Source of the DNA: Fervidobacterium pennivorans
GTDB lineage: Bacteria; Thermotogota; Thermotogae; Thermotogales; Fervidobacteriaceae
DNA: 64,000 nucleotides
Direction: 5' to 3'
Assembly: GCF_001644665.1 (NCBI RefSeq)
Contig: NZ_CP011393.1
Location: 1,634,001 to 1,698,000 of the forward strand
This document shows positions 27,012-35,198 of the stretch, one piece after another. The notes beneath the pieces were generated by a model. That model saw only the letters and a list, made by a program, of their open reading frames with translations, ran no database searches and was not told the DNA's origin. The position numbers and the translations under genes were made by a program. Every line of letters begins with the position of its first letter. Within the stretch, counting starts at the first letter, position 1.

Positions 27012-29696
27012 TTACCGTACCCGTTCAGAATCAGGAACAGCAAAGCCGAACATACTTGCGAATATGTAGAGATCTTCTACATTTACAGCGTTTGTATTAT
27101 CTGTTAGATAACCTGCTCTATAACTGTTGTAATTTGGATATGGTTGGCGAAAATCTTCACGAGGACCTATATTATAAATGATATCTGTTCCACTTACAGT
27201 AGTTCCAAGCTTGAGAACAAACTTATTCCAGTCGTTTATATCTACATCAAAATCTTCGTCGAAGTCACCAACAACATACAAGAATTTGTTTGTTCTAAAG
27301 ACTTTTTTAGCTCCCAATTGGTCAGGATCAACTTCTTGACCAAGCATTTGCGCGTAACCATACAGGTCAAAGAAATTCATGTAATAACTATTATCTACAC
27401 CTGTAAACCGGACCCTTTCTGGGAACATTAAGTTAAGGGCTATTGTTGCAACCCTTGTAGTACTTGTTAACGGTCTTTCGAAACTTCTTAACACTATTTG
27501 TAAAAGGTTTGACGTCACAGAACTCAAATTTCCCAATTTAGAAACGTCTGGTGCGTATTCTTCCGAAACGATACCATCTATAGTTATACCTTGCAACGTT
27601 TTCAGTTTTATCGTTTCCGCTACAGAATTCGTTGCTGCATCGAGGAACAAGTAAGCGCGAGTTTTTCCATAGGCGAATTCTGGCAGCAATAGTGTTACAG
27701 TTGCGTTAAGCTCGGCATAGAAGATTTCAAGATATGCAGGACCAGAAAGAGGTAGTGTTACACTGTCTTGATCATAATACACTTTTTTCGTGTATCCGGT
27801 TGATTCACTCGGATTCCAGGTGTAGACGTTCCACTTATATGCGAAGAAAGTCTTACCAGCGTGTGTAGGACTTGCGTTTATTGTTTTAATAGCTGTATTA
27901 GGATTATTTCTAAAAGAGTTGTAATCGAAGAAACCATAATCGATTTGCGTTGCTTCGGCGTTAGATTGTAGGGGGTATTTGTGATACAAATAGAACGTAT
28001 AAGTAGCGTCGGTAAAAATTTCCAGTCTTCTGTCGTTGTAGCGGAACGTTATTGTAGCTGGATTATCGCCCTCACTTCCTTCGTAATCATTTGGACCTGT
28101 TTTCCAGAATCTGAATCTAAATCTTGAATCTGTTGAAGGCGGAGTACCACCGCTAGGAGTGATATATCTTCCTATCAGAAGTTTTGCATCAGTTGGTGTT
28201 GCGAAGTTGACTATAAGTTTGTATGAACCAGGTATTCCCTCTATTACCTTAGCAAGGTTTCTTTCGTTTGTTCTGTAATTTCTGTAAGTACTTACAAGAT
28301 TATTATTGGCATCAACGACTGTTGCATCGTAAAGCAAACCATAATCAGTTGTAGAACCAAACAACGCATCAGAAAGTTCTCTTCCGTAGTAACCTTCTTT
28401 TGCTATCAAGTAAATCCTGGTTCTGAACGCGTTTGCAGTCGAATCGATAAAACCTGTGTTATTTATGTTCTGACCATACTTTGCCCAAATTCCGTATGGA
28501 CCTCTTGCATTGAACTGCCATGCGTAAACGGTGCCGTTATTTGTAGCTGTCACGAAATAGTAGTTATCACCGTATAGTGCACCAAGTGGTGCAACGTTTA
28601 CTGCAGCACTTAGCGGGAAGGTGCTTGGAACAGTGTATTCCCATACCTTTGTAAACACACCAGTAAGGGCATCAAACGACAGAATCGTTATCTTTCCAGC
28701 CGCAGTTGTAGATGATGTAACAATAAGGTAAGTAACACCATCAACACCTTTAACAATAGCAGGTGTTGTTGTTATCTGCTGACCTATTGTGTATTCTCCA
28801 AGTTTTACTAAATTGCTGTTCAAAGCAACAACCTTGCCGTTATCTCCGAATATGTATATAATCCCGTCGCCATCAATGAGTGGTCCGGATGAGTTTGCAG
28901 AAGACAAAAATCTTGCGTGGTTTTCACTACCAGATGGGTCGATTTTGTATATAATTCCTTCCATGTTGAGAGCATACAAGAACCCTGATTCATCCATTGC
29001 CATAGGCGTTGTGAAATCGCCTCCGAGTTCTATCTTCAAGGAAGCAAACATCGAGGTCGTATCTACCGTGTAAAACTTACCATTTTGTGTAAGAACGTAC
29101 AATTCGGTTTTTGATGGGCTCAGAACAGGAGGAACTTTGATAGGTCCAGCAAGGTTTGCAGTGTCTGTAGTAGTAAAATCATTACTCGAAGTACTATACG
29201 TTGTTTTGTACAATTTCCCGCTCATTGTTCCGAAGAAAATAATTATGTTACTACCATCTAAATACGCATTCACACCGTAAGCTGCGTTATCAATACCTGT
29301 TGATTTTACTACTACTCCGCCTGAACCAGAATTAAATTTATGTACAACTAGTTTATTTTGTACTGTTCCTTGCGCTGTGGTATATATAATGTAATAGTTA
29401 TTACTACCGGCACTGATATATGCCGGTGGTGCGACGATGTTTACGACTCCGCTTGGCTGACCTTTTGTGATAACTGCTCCTGCCATCGTAATTTCATAGA
29501 GTGCACCGTCTTTTGCAAGGAAAAGTAAGTTACCGCCGTTTTTCGCTATGATTGCTGGACCAGATTTGTCGGGGATATTTTTGGTGAATATAGTGTCTGC
29601 CCATAGTCCAGAAATGTTAAGCGCCGAAAAACCAACTTCAACTATTGCGGAAACTAAAAACAACAAAGTTAACCAAAATATTATTCGAGTTTTCAT
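27012..29696 (-). CDS. Large exported beta-propeller protein with dockerin-like C-terminus
   Basis: An 894-residue secreted protein. After a signal peptide (about 1-25), residues about 30-400 show repeated blades of the PQQ/quinoprotein type (GNLLFLAKDGALYEI, GFLYALNMEGIIYKI, GIIYIFGDNGKVVAL, TNNGTVYAWQ). A beta-rich middle follows. Near the end is DFDEDFDVDINDWNKF, an EF-hand-like calcium loop in dockerin style, and about 50 residues later VNVEDLYIFASMFG, like the second dockerin repeat. The substrate or partner is unknown. AAGGAGGTG precedes the ATG; an IS derivative ends 24 bases upstream and has probably separated the gene from the upstream lipoprotein gene. Confidence 0.75.
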   Translation of the reverse strand: MKTRIIFWLTLLFLVSAIVEVGFSALNISGLWADTIFTKNIPDKSGPAIIAKNGGNLLFLAKDGALYEITMAGAVITKGQPSGVVNIVAPPAYISAGSNNYYIIYTTAQGTVQNKLVVHKFNSGSGGVVVKSTGIDNAAYGVNAYLDGSNIIIFFGTMSGKLYKTTYSTSSNDFTTTDTANLAGPIKVPPVLSPSKTELYVLTQNGKFYTVDTTSMFASLKIELGGDFTTPMAMDESGFLYALNMEGIIYKIDPSGSENHARFLSSANSSGPLIDGDGIIYIFGDNGKVVALNSNLVKLGEYTIGQQITTTPAIVKGVDGVTYLIVTSSTTAAGKITILSFDALTGVFTKVWEYTVPSTFPLSAAVNVAPLGALYGDNYYFVTATNNGTVYAWQFNARGPYGIWAKYGQNINNTGFIDSTANAFRTRIYLIAKEGYYGRELSDALFGSTTDYGLLYDATVVDANNNLVSTYRNYRTNERNLAKVIEGIPGSYKLIVNFATPTDAKLLIGRYITPSGGTPPSTDSRFRFRFWKTGPNDYEGSEGDNPATITFRYNDRRLEIFTDATYTFYLYHKYPLQSNAEATQIDYGFFDYNSFRNNPNTAIKTINASPTHAGKTFFAYKWNVYTWNPSESTGYTKKVYYDQDSVTLPLSGPAYLEIFYAELNATVTLLLPEFAYGKTRAYLFLDAATNSVAETIKLKTLQGITIDGIVSEEYAPDVSKLGNLSSVTSNLLQIVLRSFERPLTSTTRVATIALNLMFPERVRFTGVDNSYYMNFFDLYGYAQMLGQEVDPDQLGAKKVFRTNKFLYVVGDFDEDFDVDINDWNKFVLKLGTTVSGTDIIYNIGPREDFRQPYPNYNSYRAGYLTDNTNAVNVEDLYIFASMFGFAVPDSERVR

Positions 29697-29712
29697 AACA
29701 ACACCTCCTTGT

Positions 29713-29720
29713 GTACTTTA
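29713..29720. repeat. 8-bp target duplication, left of the deleted IS composite
   Basis: GTACTTTA, repeated exactly at 30140-30147. The two copies bracket the whole of 29721-30139, so both deleted pieces share one insertion site. Confidence 0.9.
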
Positions 29721-29984
29721 GATAATGTTAACTAAAAGTATTGAAACTTTCCAAAAACCGCATTATCCTTTAAATAGGGACCACCCCCCAACCAACTCTT
29801 AACAAAAGCAGGTTTCCCAAAATGCATAACCCAATGCTTTCTTGCCTAAGAAGAATACGAAGAATTTAGTGATATATATTCAAAGGTTTTTGTGTAGTGA
29901 AGAATCCTTGGAAAATGCATAATGGCAATATCAATCGCATTCTTTTACGATTATACTCTTTCATCACTACAAGTTAACAGTATC
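29721..29984 (+). mobile_element. Internally deleted IS derivative D1, 264 bp
   Basis: It keeps the left end (GATAATGTTAACTAAAAG), about 110 bases of 5' sequence with a degraded transposase start, then jumps to the last part of the transposase gene and the right end (...GTTAACAGTATC). It encodes no transposase. It could only move with help from a full copy. It is more diverged from copies A and B than they are from each other. Confidence 0.88.
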
Positions 29985-30139
29985 AACGCAAAAACTTCCC
30001 TTTCCCTTATCCCAAATGCACTTCTTGTGGTAAGTCTAAGGGCTTTGTGTAGTGAAGAATCTTTGGAAAACGCACAATGGTAATATCAATCTCATTCTTT
30101 CACACTTACACTCTTTCATCACTACAATTTAACACTATC
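29985..30139 (+). mobile_element. Truncated IS derivative D2, sharing a deletion junction with 51092-51480
   Basis: It starts inside the transposase gene (zinc-ribbon region), runs to about 30035 and then joins the end of the transposase gene through the same junction (TTCTTGTGRTARGTCTAAGG) as the derivative at 51092. It ends with the normal right end TTAACACTATC. The left 240 or so bases are missing and D1 is attached instead. Confidence 0.85.
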
Positions 30140-30319
30140 GTACTTTAAAGAAGCGTTCAAACTTTTCGGTCGTAATAGAGTACCTACAAAAAATCCGACA
30201 ACAATACCACGGACACACCTAGTTCCCCGGTTCTCCCATAGCAAGTAAAGCACTTTCTTACTGCTAACCACCTCCTTGTGTCTTTTTTCCTCATGTTGAG
30301 TAGACACAGCAACAATCAT
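30122..30319 (-). CDS. Small ORF of doubtful status, its end supplied by the IS
   Basis: A 65-codon ORF whose ATG overlaps the lipoprotein stop (ATGA), typical of coupling. It contains a hydrophobic stretch (RGIVVGFFVGTLL) and an internal AAGGAGGTG that resembles the ribosome site of the next gene. Its stop codon lies in the IS right end; before insertion the frame would have run into the next gene's start. It may be a small gene, a broken signal-peptide gene, or chance. No family is recognised. Confidence 0.25.
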   Translation of the reverse strand: MIVAVSTQHEEKRHKEVVSSKKVLYLLWENRGTRCVRGIVVGFFVGTLLRPKSLNASLKYDSVKL

Positions 30320-31953
30320 TGCACATACAACAGGAAAGTACCAATGTCACGCATCACGTTTCCGGATAGATCTTGGACATTCAAAACGGTTATGTAATAA
30401 TACCCAAGTCCCATTGTTGTTGTTACCGAAAAGACCACTGTTTTCCCGTCTGAAGAAATCTCTTCTGCCTCCATTAGCAGGTCTTTGTAGTAGTAATCAA
30501 AATTATTTTCCCTTATCAATAACCTCGGTTTCACACCCGTGTTAACCCCACCTGGGTCGTATACCTTTATCTTAAAAGTAACAAGCCCTGGGAAGACATA
30601 TCCGGGCTTATCCTTTTTTAGTTCAACATCGTTTGCTGTTAAAGATATGAACTTCGGACCGTTGTAATCAGGTACGCTTGCGATTGTTTCTGCTATCCCA
30701 CCTCTATTATCGTCCGATTCCGCGTAAATTGTAATGATATGTGACCCTTCTTCTACATCCCAAAGTGTAAATCGCTTTGCTTCTTTCCCTTCAGACGCAA
30801 TGCTTGTATCAATTGCTTTACCGTCCACAAAAAAGACAATCTTTGTATACTTCACGTTTGTTTCTTGAGACACAAGTGCTATAACAGCCGTTCCACCTGC
30901 GGTAAGGTTTGCCGGACTAACCTCAACATCAAAGCTAAGTGCAGCAGAACCGACGTAGATTCTTTTTGAATAGTAAGCTGGATTACCTTCTTTGTCTCTC
31001 ACATTAATATTTAAAGTGTGAGTTCCAAGCTCCCTTTTTCCTATCCGCACAGCTTTTTCGAAAGTCTTACCTCTTATAGACCCTTCTTCAATTACTTCGC
31101 CGTCAAATTCGATTTGGTAACTGCTTAACTCTTGGTCATCGAAGAATTTAACTTCGAAACTGATGTCAGAGTTTTCTGGATAGAAGGTCTTTGTAAAGAC
31201 ATTGATAACAGGTTTCACTCTATCAACTTGGTTAACTTCGAAAGTTACTTTGGTGGCATCTTCCATGTTGTATGCAGCGGTCTTTAAGAAAAGCTCCACT
31301 TTTCCAGCGGAATTGATAGGAGAGAGTTTTTTGTACACATATCCTGCTTTTTCAACAAGTGTTTGATTTATCCAGAGACTGTCACTGGTTTTGCCATCTA
31401 TGTAATAATTCACAATCGGATTTTGACTCTTGACTTTCATTTGTAACATTACTTCATCACCAACATAAGGACGTTCTGGCAAAATCCGCACTTCCTCGAT
31501 TATAGGTGGAATCACATCGTAGACAGTTATCGTTCCGTTTGCTGTATACCATCTATTCTCACTAATTGAATATCCTTCGACAACCAACGAATAAATGCCA
31601 GGTTTTTTGAAAACCCAAGGAATTTCATAAGGGTATTTGTAAACACGAATCTCTTCTTCATAGACTTGGCTATCGGCATTTTTTAATTTGATACGGATAT
31701 TTGTCAGCCCAGGTTCAAGTGGTTGGACCGAGATCGTAACGTTCGTATTTGCGAAGGTTTTTTCAGGGTATACAATACTGAACTTTGGAACATTTGATGT
31801 TGATTGGTTTGAGGTGCAGGAAGATAGGAGTATAATAATAAACACAACAAGTAGAAACAATAAATAAAAGCTATGAGTTGCTAATTGCTGAAAATGATTG
31901 GACGTCTTTTTCACAAACAACCCAAACCATCTCTTAAAATCAAGAACTTTCAT
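30316..31953 (-). CDS. Lipoprotein with repeated Ig-like domains
   Basis: A 545-residue exported protein. A long basic start leads to a hydrophobic core (about 30-43) and lipobox LSSC with Cys46. The rest is built from about five beta-sandwich segments of Ig/FN3-like length, each with patterns such as VYDVIPPIIEEVRILPERPYVGDEV, DRVKPVINVFTK and DYNGPKFISL. Such proteins act as surface adhesins or scaffolds; no enzyme motif is seen. The ATG at 31953 has GGAGG seven bases upstream. It heads the minus-strand group of surface proteins ending at 26365. Confidence 0.7.
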   Translation of the reverse strand: MKVLDFKRWFGLFVKKTSNHFQQLATHSFYLLFLLVVFIIILLSSCTSNQSTSNVPKFSIVYPEKTFANTNVTISVQPLEPGLTNIRIKLKNADSQVYEEEIRVYKYPYEIPWVFKKPGIYSLVVEGYSISENRWYTANGTITVYDVIPPIIEEVRILPERPYVGDEVMLQMKVKSQNPIVNYYIDGKTSDSLWINQTLVEKAGYVYKKLSPINSAGKVELFLKTAAYNMEDATKVTFEVNQVDRVKPVINVFTKTFYPENSDISFEVKFFDDQELSSYQIEFDGEVIEEGSIRGKTFEKAVRIGKRELGTHTLNINVRDKEGNPAYYSKRIYVGSAALSFDVEVSPANLTAGGTAVIALVSQETNVKYTKIVFFVDGKAIDTSIASEGKEAKRFTLWDVEEGSHIITIYAESDDNRGGIAETIASVPDYNGPKFISLTANDVELKKDKPGYVFPGLVTFKIKVYDPGGVNTGVKPRLLIRENNFDYYYKDLLMEAEEISSDGKTVVFSVTTTMGLGYYYITVLNVQDLSGNVMRDIGTFLLYVQ

Positions 31954-32145
31954 ATGCACACCTCCACTCTATGTTTTTTTATTTTTCTTCTGGAAAGTAG
32001 ATTTCTCCATCTTTTTATTCTGTCTGAGGCGTGCTTCTTCCTAAATCACGTTTGCAGTTTTGCTCGCACTGTTATATATATTCAGACCTCCGATTACAGA
32101 ATTTCGTTTAACATTTTATGAAGAAATCCTTTGGAAAAAACCTTC
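31954..32145. other. Intergenic region between divergent units
   Basis: No gene seen. A TATATATA stretch near 32080 on the minus strand could be a -10 region for the lipoprotein gene, but no good -35 accompanies it. Confidence 0.25.
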
Positions 32146-32174
32146 TTGATTTTTTGCCACTTGAATGGTATAAT
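32146..32174 (+). promoter_or_regulatory. Promoter of tRNA-Ala
   Basis: TTGATT (32146-32151), a 17-base spacer and TATAAT (32169-32174), with a TGG extension before the -10 box. Confidence 0.8.
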
Positions 32175-32213
32175 TCTGATGCGTAATGCAGTTGTGAAGG
32201 CAAATGTACGCGT

Positions 32214-32290
32214 GGGGCCGTAGCTCAGCTTGGGAGAGCGCTACCATGGCACGGTAGAGGTCGTGGGTTCAAGTCCCATCGGCTCCACCA
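32214..32290 (+). tRNA. tRNA-Ala (anticodon GGC)
   Basis: A 77-base tRNA with encoded CCA. The acceptor stem GGGGCCG pairs with CGGCTCC (one G-U). The D-arm contains AGCTCAG...GGGAGAGC, the anticodon stem CTACC/GGTAG encloses ATGGCAC with anticodon GGC, and the T-arm has GGTTCAAGTCC. It reads alanine GCC/GCU codons. It stands alone, with its own promoter and terminator. Confidence 0.97.
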
Positions 32291-32304
32291 AAACTAATCC
32301 TCTT

Positions 32305-32338
32305 GAGCCCTGGAAATAAACCAGGGCTTTTCTTTTTT
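32305..32338 (+). terminator. Terminator of tRNA-Ala
   Basis: GCCCTGG (32307-32313), loop AAATAAA, CCAGGGC (32321-32327), then TTTTCTTTTTT. Confidence 0.85.
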
Positions 32339-32479
32339 CTGGAATGACTTTTTTCGCTCTCCAACTCTAGGTAATGTTTTATTTAATGCAAGTTTGGTAA
32401 AATGATGAGAAAGAATAAGAAAACTACATTTTTTCGCCATTAAATCCGGTTAAAAGCTACTAAATGCCAATTATGGCTA

Positions 32480-32507
32480 TTCACATATTCCATTTTTCTG
32501 TTATACT
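32480..32507 (+). promoter_or_regulatory. Promoter of groESL
   Basis: TTCACA (32480-32485), a 16-base spacer and TATACT (32502-32507). The CIRCE-like element starts five bases after the -10 box, so a bound repressor would cover the start site. Confidence 0.65.
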
Positions 32508-32511
32508 AAAA

Positions 32512-32538
32512 TTAGCACACAGGATATAAGAGTGATAA
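32512..32538 (+). promoter_or_regulatory. CIRCE-like HrcA operator
   Basis: TTAGCACAC (32512-32520), exactly nine bases, then GAGTGATAA (32530-32538). The CIRCE consensus is TTAGCACTC-N9-GAGTGCTAA; each arm here differs at one position. Its place at the groESL start site fits heat-shock control by HrcA. The hrcA gene is not in the window. Confidence 0.85.
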
Positions 32539-32573
32539 TCAAACACAAAAACGCGACAGGAGGGGGTTAGATT

Positions 32574-32843
32574 ATGAAGGTAAAACCACTCGGTGAAAGG
32601 CTTTTGATAAAGCCCATCATTGAAGAAAAGAAAACAGCAGGTGGAATTGTTCTTCCAGATGCTGCTAAGGAAAAACCTATGAAGGCAGAGATAGTTGAAG
32701 TTGGCAAACTTCCAGAAGATTGCACACTTAAAGTTGGTGACAAGGTAATTTACAACAAATACTCAGGAACAGAGATAAAAATTGACGATGAGGATTACAT
32801 CATCATCGATTTGAACGATATTCTAGCAAAAATAGAAGAGTAA
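32574..32843 (+). CDS. groES: Co-chaperonin GroES
   Basis: An 89-residue subunit of the heptameric lid of the chaperonin. It begins [14 protein letters not shown], has the mobile loop [19 protein letters not shown] that docks on GroEL, and ends in [21 protein letters not shown] precedes the ATG. GroEL follows after 28 bases; both are transcribed from the promoter with the CIRCE-like operator. Confidence 0.97.
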   Translation: MKVKPLGERLLIKPIIEEKKTAGGIVLPDAAKEKPMKAEIVEVGKLPEDCTLKVGDKVIYNKYSGTEIKIDDEDYIIIDLNDILAKIEE

Positions 32844-32871
32844 AATAAAAAAATTAGAGGAGGTGTGAGAT

Positions 32872-34488
32872 ATGGCAAAGTTGTTGAAATACAGTGAGGA
32901 AGCAAGAAGAGCACTCGAAGCTGGTGTTGATGCGGTTGCAAATGCGGTGAAAATTACACTTGGTCCAAAAGGTAGAAACGTTGTTATTGAAAAATCTTGG
33001 GGAAGCCCAACAATTACGAATGACGGAGTTTCTATTGCAAAAGAAATAGAACTTGAAGACAAATTCGCAAATCTGGGAGCTCAACTTGTTAAAGAAGTTG
33101 CAAGTAAGACAAACGATGTTGCTGGTGACGGTACAACCACAGCTACAGTCCTTGCTCAAGCAATGATTAAAGAAGGTCTCAAAATGGTTGCAGCGGGTGC
33201 AAACCCGATCCTTGTAAAGCGCGGAATCGATAAGGCTGTAGCAAAGGTCGTTGAGGAAATAAAAAAGATATCTAAGAAACTCTCTAGTACAGAGGACATT
33301 GCACATGTTGCTGCTATCAGTGCAAATAGTGAAGAAATAGGTAAGCTCATCGCAGAAGCGATGGAAAAAGTCGGAGAAGATGGTGTCATCACAGTTGAAG
33401 ACAGCAAGACAATAGATACATACGTTGAATTCACAGAAGGTATGCAATTTGATAGGGGTTACATCTCACCATACTTTGTAACAGACCCAGAAAAGATGGA
33501 AGTTGTATACAATGAACCATTCATACTCATCACAGACAGAAAACTTTCAAACGTAAAACCACTTATCCCAATCCTTGAAAAGGTTGCTCAAACAGGTAGG
33601 CCACTCGTAATCATCGCTGAAGATGTAGAAGGAGAAGTTCTTACAACACTTGTTCTCAACAAACTTAAGGGAACGCTCAATACGGTTGCAGTTAAAGCTC
33701 CTGGTTTTGGTGATAGAAGAAAAGCAATGCTCCAAGATATTGCTATCTTGACAGGTGGTATCGTTGCAAGCGAAGAAGTAGGAATTAATCTCGAAGACCT
33801 CACACTCCAGGATCTTGGAAGAGCAGACGTTGTCAGAGTGAAGAAAGATGAAACGATAATTGTTGGTGGTAAAGGTAAACCTGAAGAAATCAAAAAGAGA
33901 ATCGCTCAGATTAAAGCCCAAATCGAGCAGACAACTAGTGAATACGAAAAAGAAACACTCCAAGAAAGAATGGCAAAACTTGCTGGTGGCGTAGCAGTTA
34001 TCAAAGTTGGTGCTGCAACAGAAACAGAACTCAAAGAAAAGAAACACAGAATTGAGGACGCACTTAGCGCAACAAGGGCAGCTGTTGAAGAAGGTATCGT
34101 CCCTGGTGGTGGAATTACACTCTTGAGAGCAAGAAAAGCAATAGAACCACTCCTCAACGAACTAACTGGCGATGAAAAACTTGGTGCACAAATTGTCTAC
34201 AATGCACTCGAGGCACCAATTAAGCAGATAGCTCTCAACGCTGGTTACGATGGTGCAATCATTATCCACAACGTCCTTAGCAAAGATGATGTAGCATACG
34301 GTTTCGATGCTCTCAAAGGTGAATACTGCAACATGTATGAACGCGGTATAATTGACCCAGCAAAGGTTACAAGAAGCGCACTCCAAAACGCAGCTTCAAT
34401 TGCTGGAATGCTCTTGACAACGGAAGTGCTCGTAGTTGAAAAACCGGAAGAAAAGAAATCTTCAGTCCCAGAAATGCCAGAATATTAA
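32872..34488 (+). CDS. groEL: Chaperonin GroEL
   Basis: A 538-residue chaperonin subunit that encloses and refolds proteins in an ATP-driven cycle. It shows [37 protein letters not shown] (ATP site with the catalytic aspartate region), the apical domain, and [13 protein letters not shown] / [10 protein letters not shown]. The C-terminus ends in charged residues ([13 protein letters not shown]) and lacks the GGM repeats of E. coli GroEL. AGGAGGTGTG precedes the ATG. A strong terminator follows. Confidence 0.98.
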   Translation: MAKLLKYSEEARRALEAGVDAVANAVKITLGPKGRNVVIEKSWGSPTITNDGVSIAKEIELEDKFANLGAQLVKEVASKTNDVAGDGTTTATVLAQAMIKEGLKMVAAGANPILVKRGIDKAVAKVVEEIKKISKKLSSTEDIAHVAAISANSEEIGKLIAEAMEKVGEDGVITVEDSKTIDTYVEFTEGMQFDRGYISPYFVTDPEKMEVVYNEPFILITDRKLSNVKPLIPILEKVAQTGRPLVIIAEDVEGEVLTTLVLNKLKGTLNTVAVKAPGFGDRRKAMLQDIAILTGGIVASEEVGINLEDLTLQDLGRADVVRVKKDETIIVGGKGKPEEIKKRIAQIKAQIEQTTSEYEKETLQERMAKLAGGVAVIKVGAATETELKEKKHRIEDALSATRAAVEEGIVPGGGITLLRARKAIEPLLNELTGDEKLGAQIVYNALEAPIKQIALNAGYDGAIIIHNVLSKDDVAYGFDALKGEYCNMYERGIIDPAKVTRSALQNAASIAGMLLTTEVLVVEKPEEKKSSVPEMPEY

Positions 34489-34514
34489 TCTGTTCGCTAA
34501 ATAAAGCAAATAAG

Positions 34515-34546
34515 AGCGGTACCCGAAAAGGGTACCGCTTTTTTTG
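34515..34546 (+). terminator. Terminator of groESL
   Basis: AGCGGTACCC (34515-34524), loop GAAAA, GGGTACCGCT (34530-34539), then seven T. Confidence 0.92.
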
Positions 34547-34598
34547 TTCGCATTCCTGTGTTAAAATTTAGCTTAGGAATAACTATAAGGGATTGGTG

Positions 34599-35126
34599 AT
34601 GGATACGAAGATAAGGTTACTTGCGGTAACAGATATACGCGGCACAATCGCTATTGCTGAGGATGACAGAATTGAATGGGGTAGTCCGGAAGATAAAAGA
34701 CTTTTCAAAGAAATAACAACCGAGTCTGGTGTTGTCGTGATGGGGAGAAAAACATACGAGACAATAGGCAGAAAGTTGCCAGGGAGATACAATGTTGTTT
34801 TGAGTTCGAAAGGTCATTTTAGCTGCGAAGCACCGGATTTGGTACTAAGTGGGAGCATAAACGATGTGGTGAAAATACTCTTCGAAAGAGGTTTCACGGA
34901 CATATGCGTTATCGGTGGGCAATCGATTTTCTCGCAATTTTTGAAATCTGGAATGGTGACAGATTTGCATCTGACAGTAGAACCTATGGTTCTACCCGAC
35001 GGATTGAACCTTTTTTCGAATATAGATAAGCAATTCTCGTTACACCTTGAAAAAGCGCATATTTTGAATTCTAAGGGAAGTATCTACATCCATTATCGGA
35101 TTGAGAAAGTTGAAAGCAAAATATAG
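34599..35126 (+). CDS. folA: Dihydrofolate reductase, Thermotoga type
   Basis: A 175-residue DHFR-family enzyme that reduces dihydrofolate with NADPH. Family features: GTIA near the N-terminus, WGSPEDKRLFKEITTE (the acid lies in this segment), VVMGRKTYETIGRKLPGRYNVVLS (NADPH binding) and CVIGGQSIFSQFL. The arrangement closely resembles the dimeric thermostable Thermotoga maritima enzyme. The ATG at 34599 follows AAGGG; in-frame TTG and GTG codons just upstream sit too near that site. It lies 72 bases before the EF-G-like gene. A RibD-like reductase is a less likely alternative. Confidence 0.85.
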   Translation: MDTKIRLLAVTDIRGTIAIAEDDRIEWGSPEDKRLFKEITTESGVVVMGRKTYETIGRKLPGRYNVVLSSKGHFSCEAPDLVLSGSINDVVKILFERGFTDICVIGGQSIFSQFLKSGMVTDLHLTVEPMVLPDGLNLFSNIDKQFSLHLEKAHILNSKGSIYIHYRIEKVESKI

Positions 35127-35198
35127 GGTTTGAAAATCCGAAATATTCTGGTAAAATATACCACAGTGACATTTTTTATCATATACGGAGGTGGGGAC

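Noticed and set aside
33547-34047. Long antisense ORF within groEL
   Set aside because: Cysteine/phenylalanine-rich product from the opposite strand of a conserved gene, with no ribosome site. It is a shadow of groEL codon use, as are similar antisense frames in fliK, flgE, uvrA and leuS.
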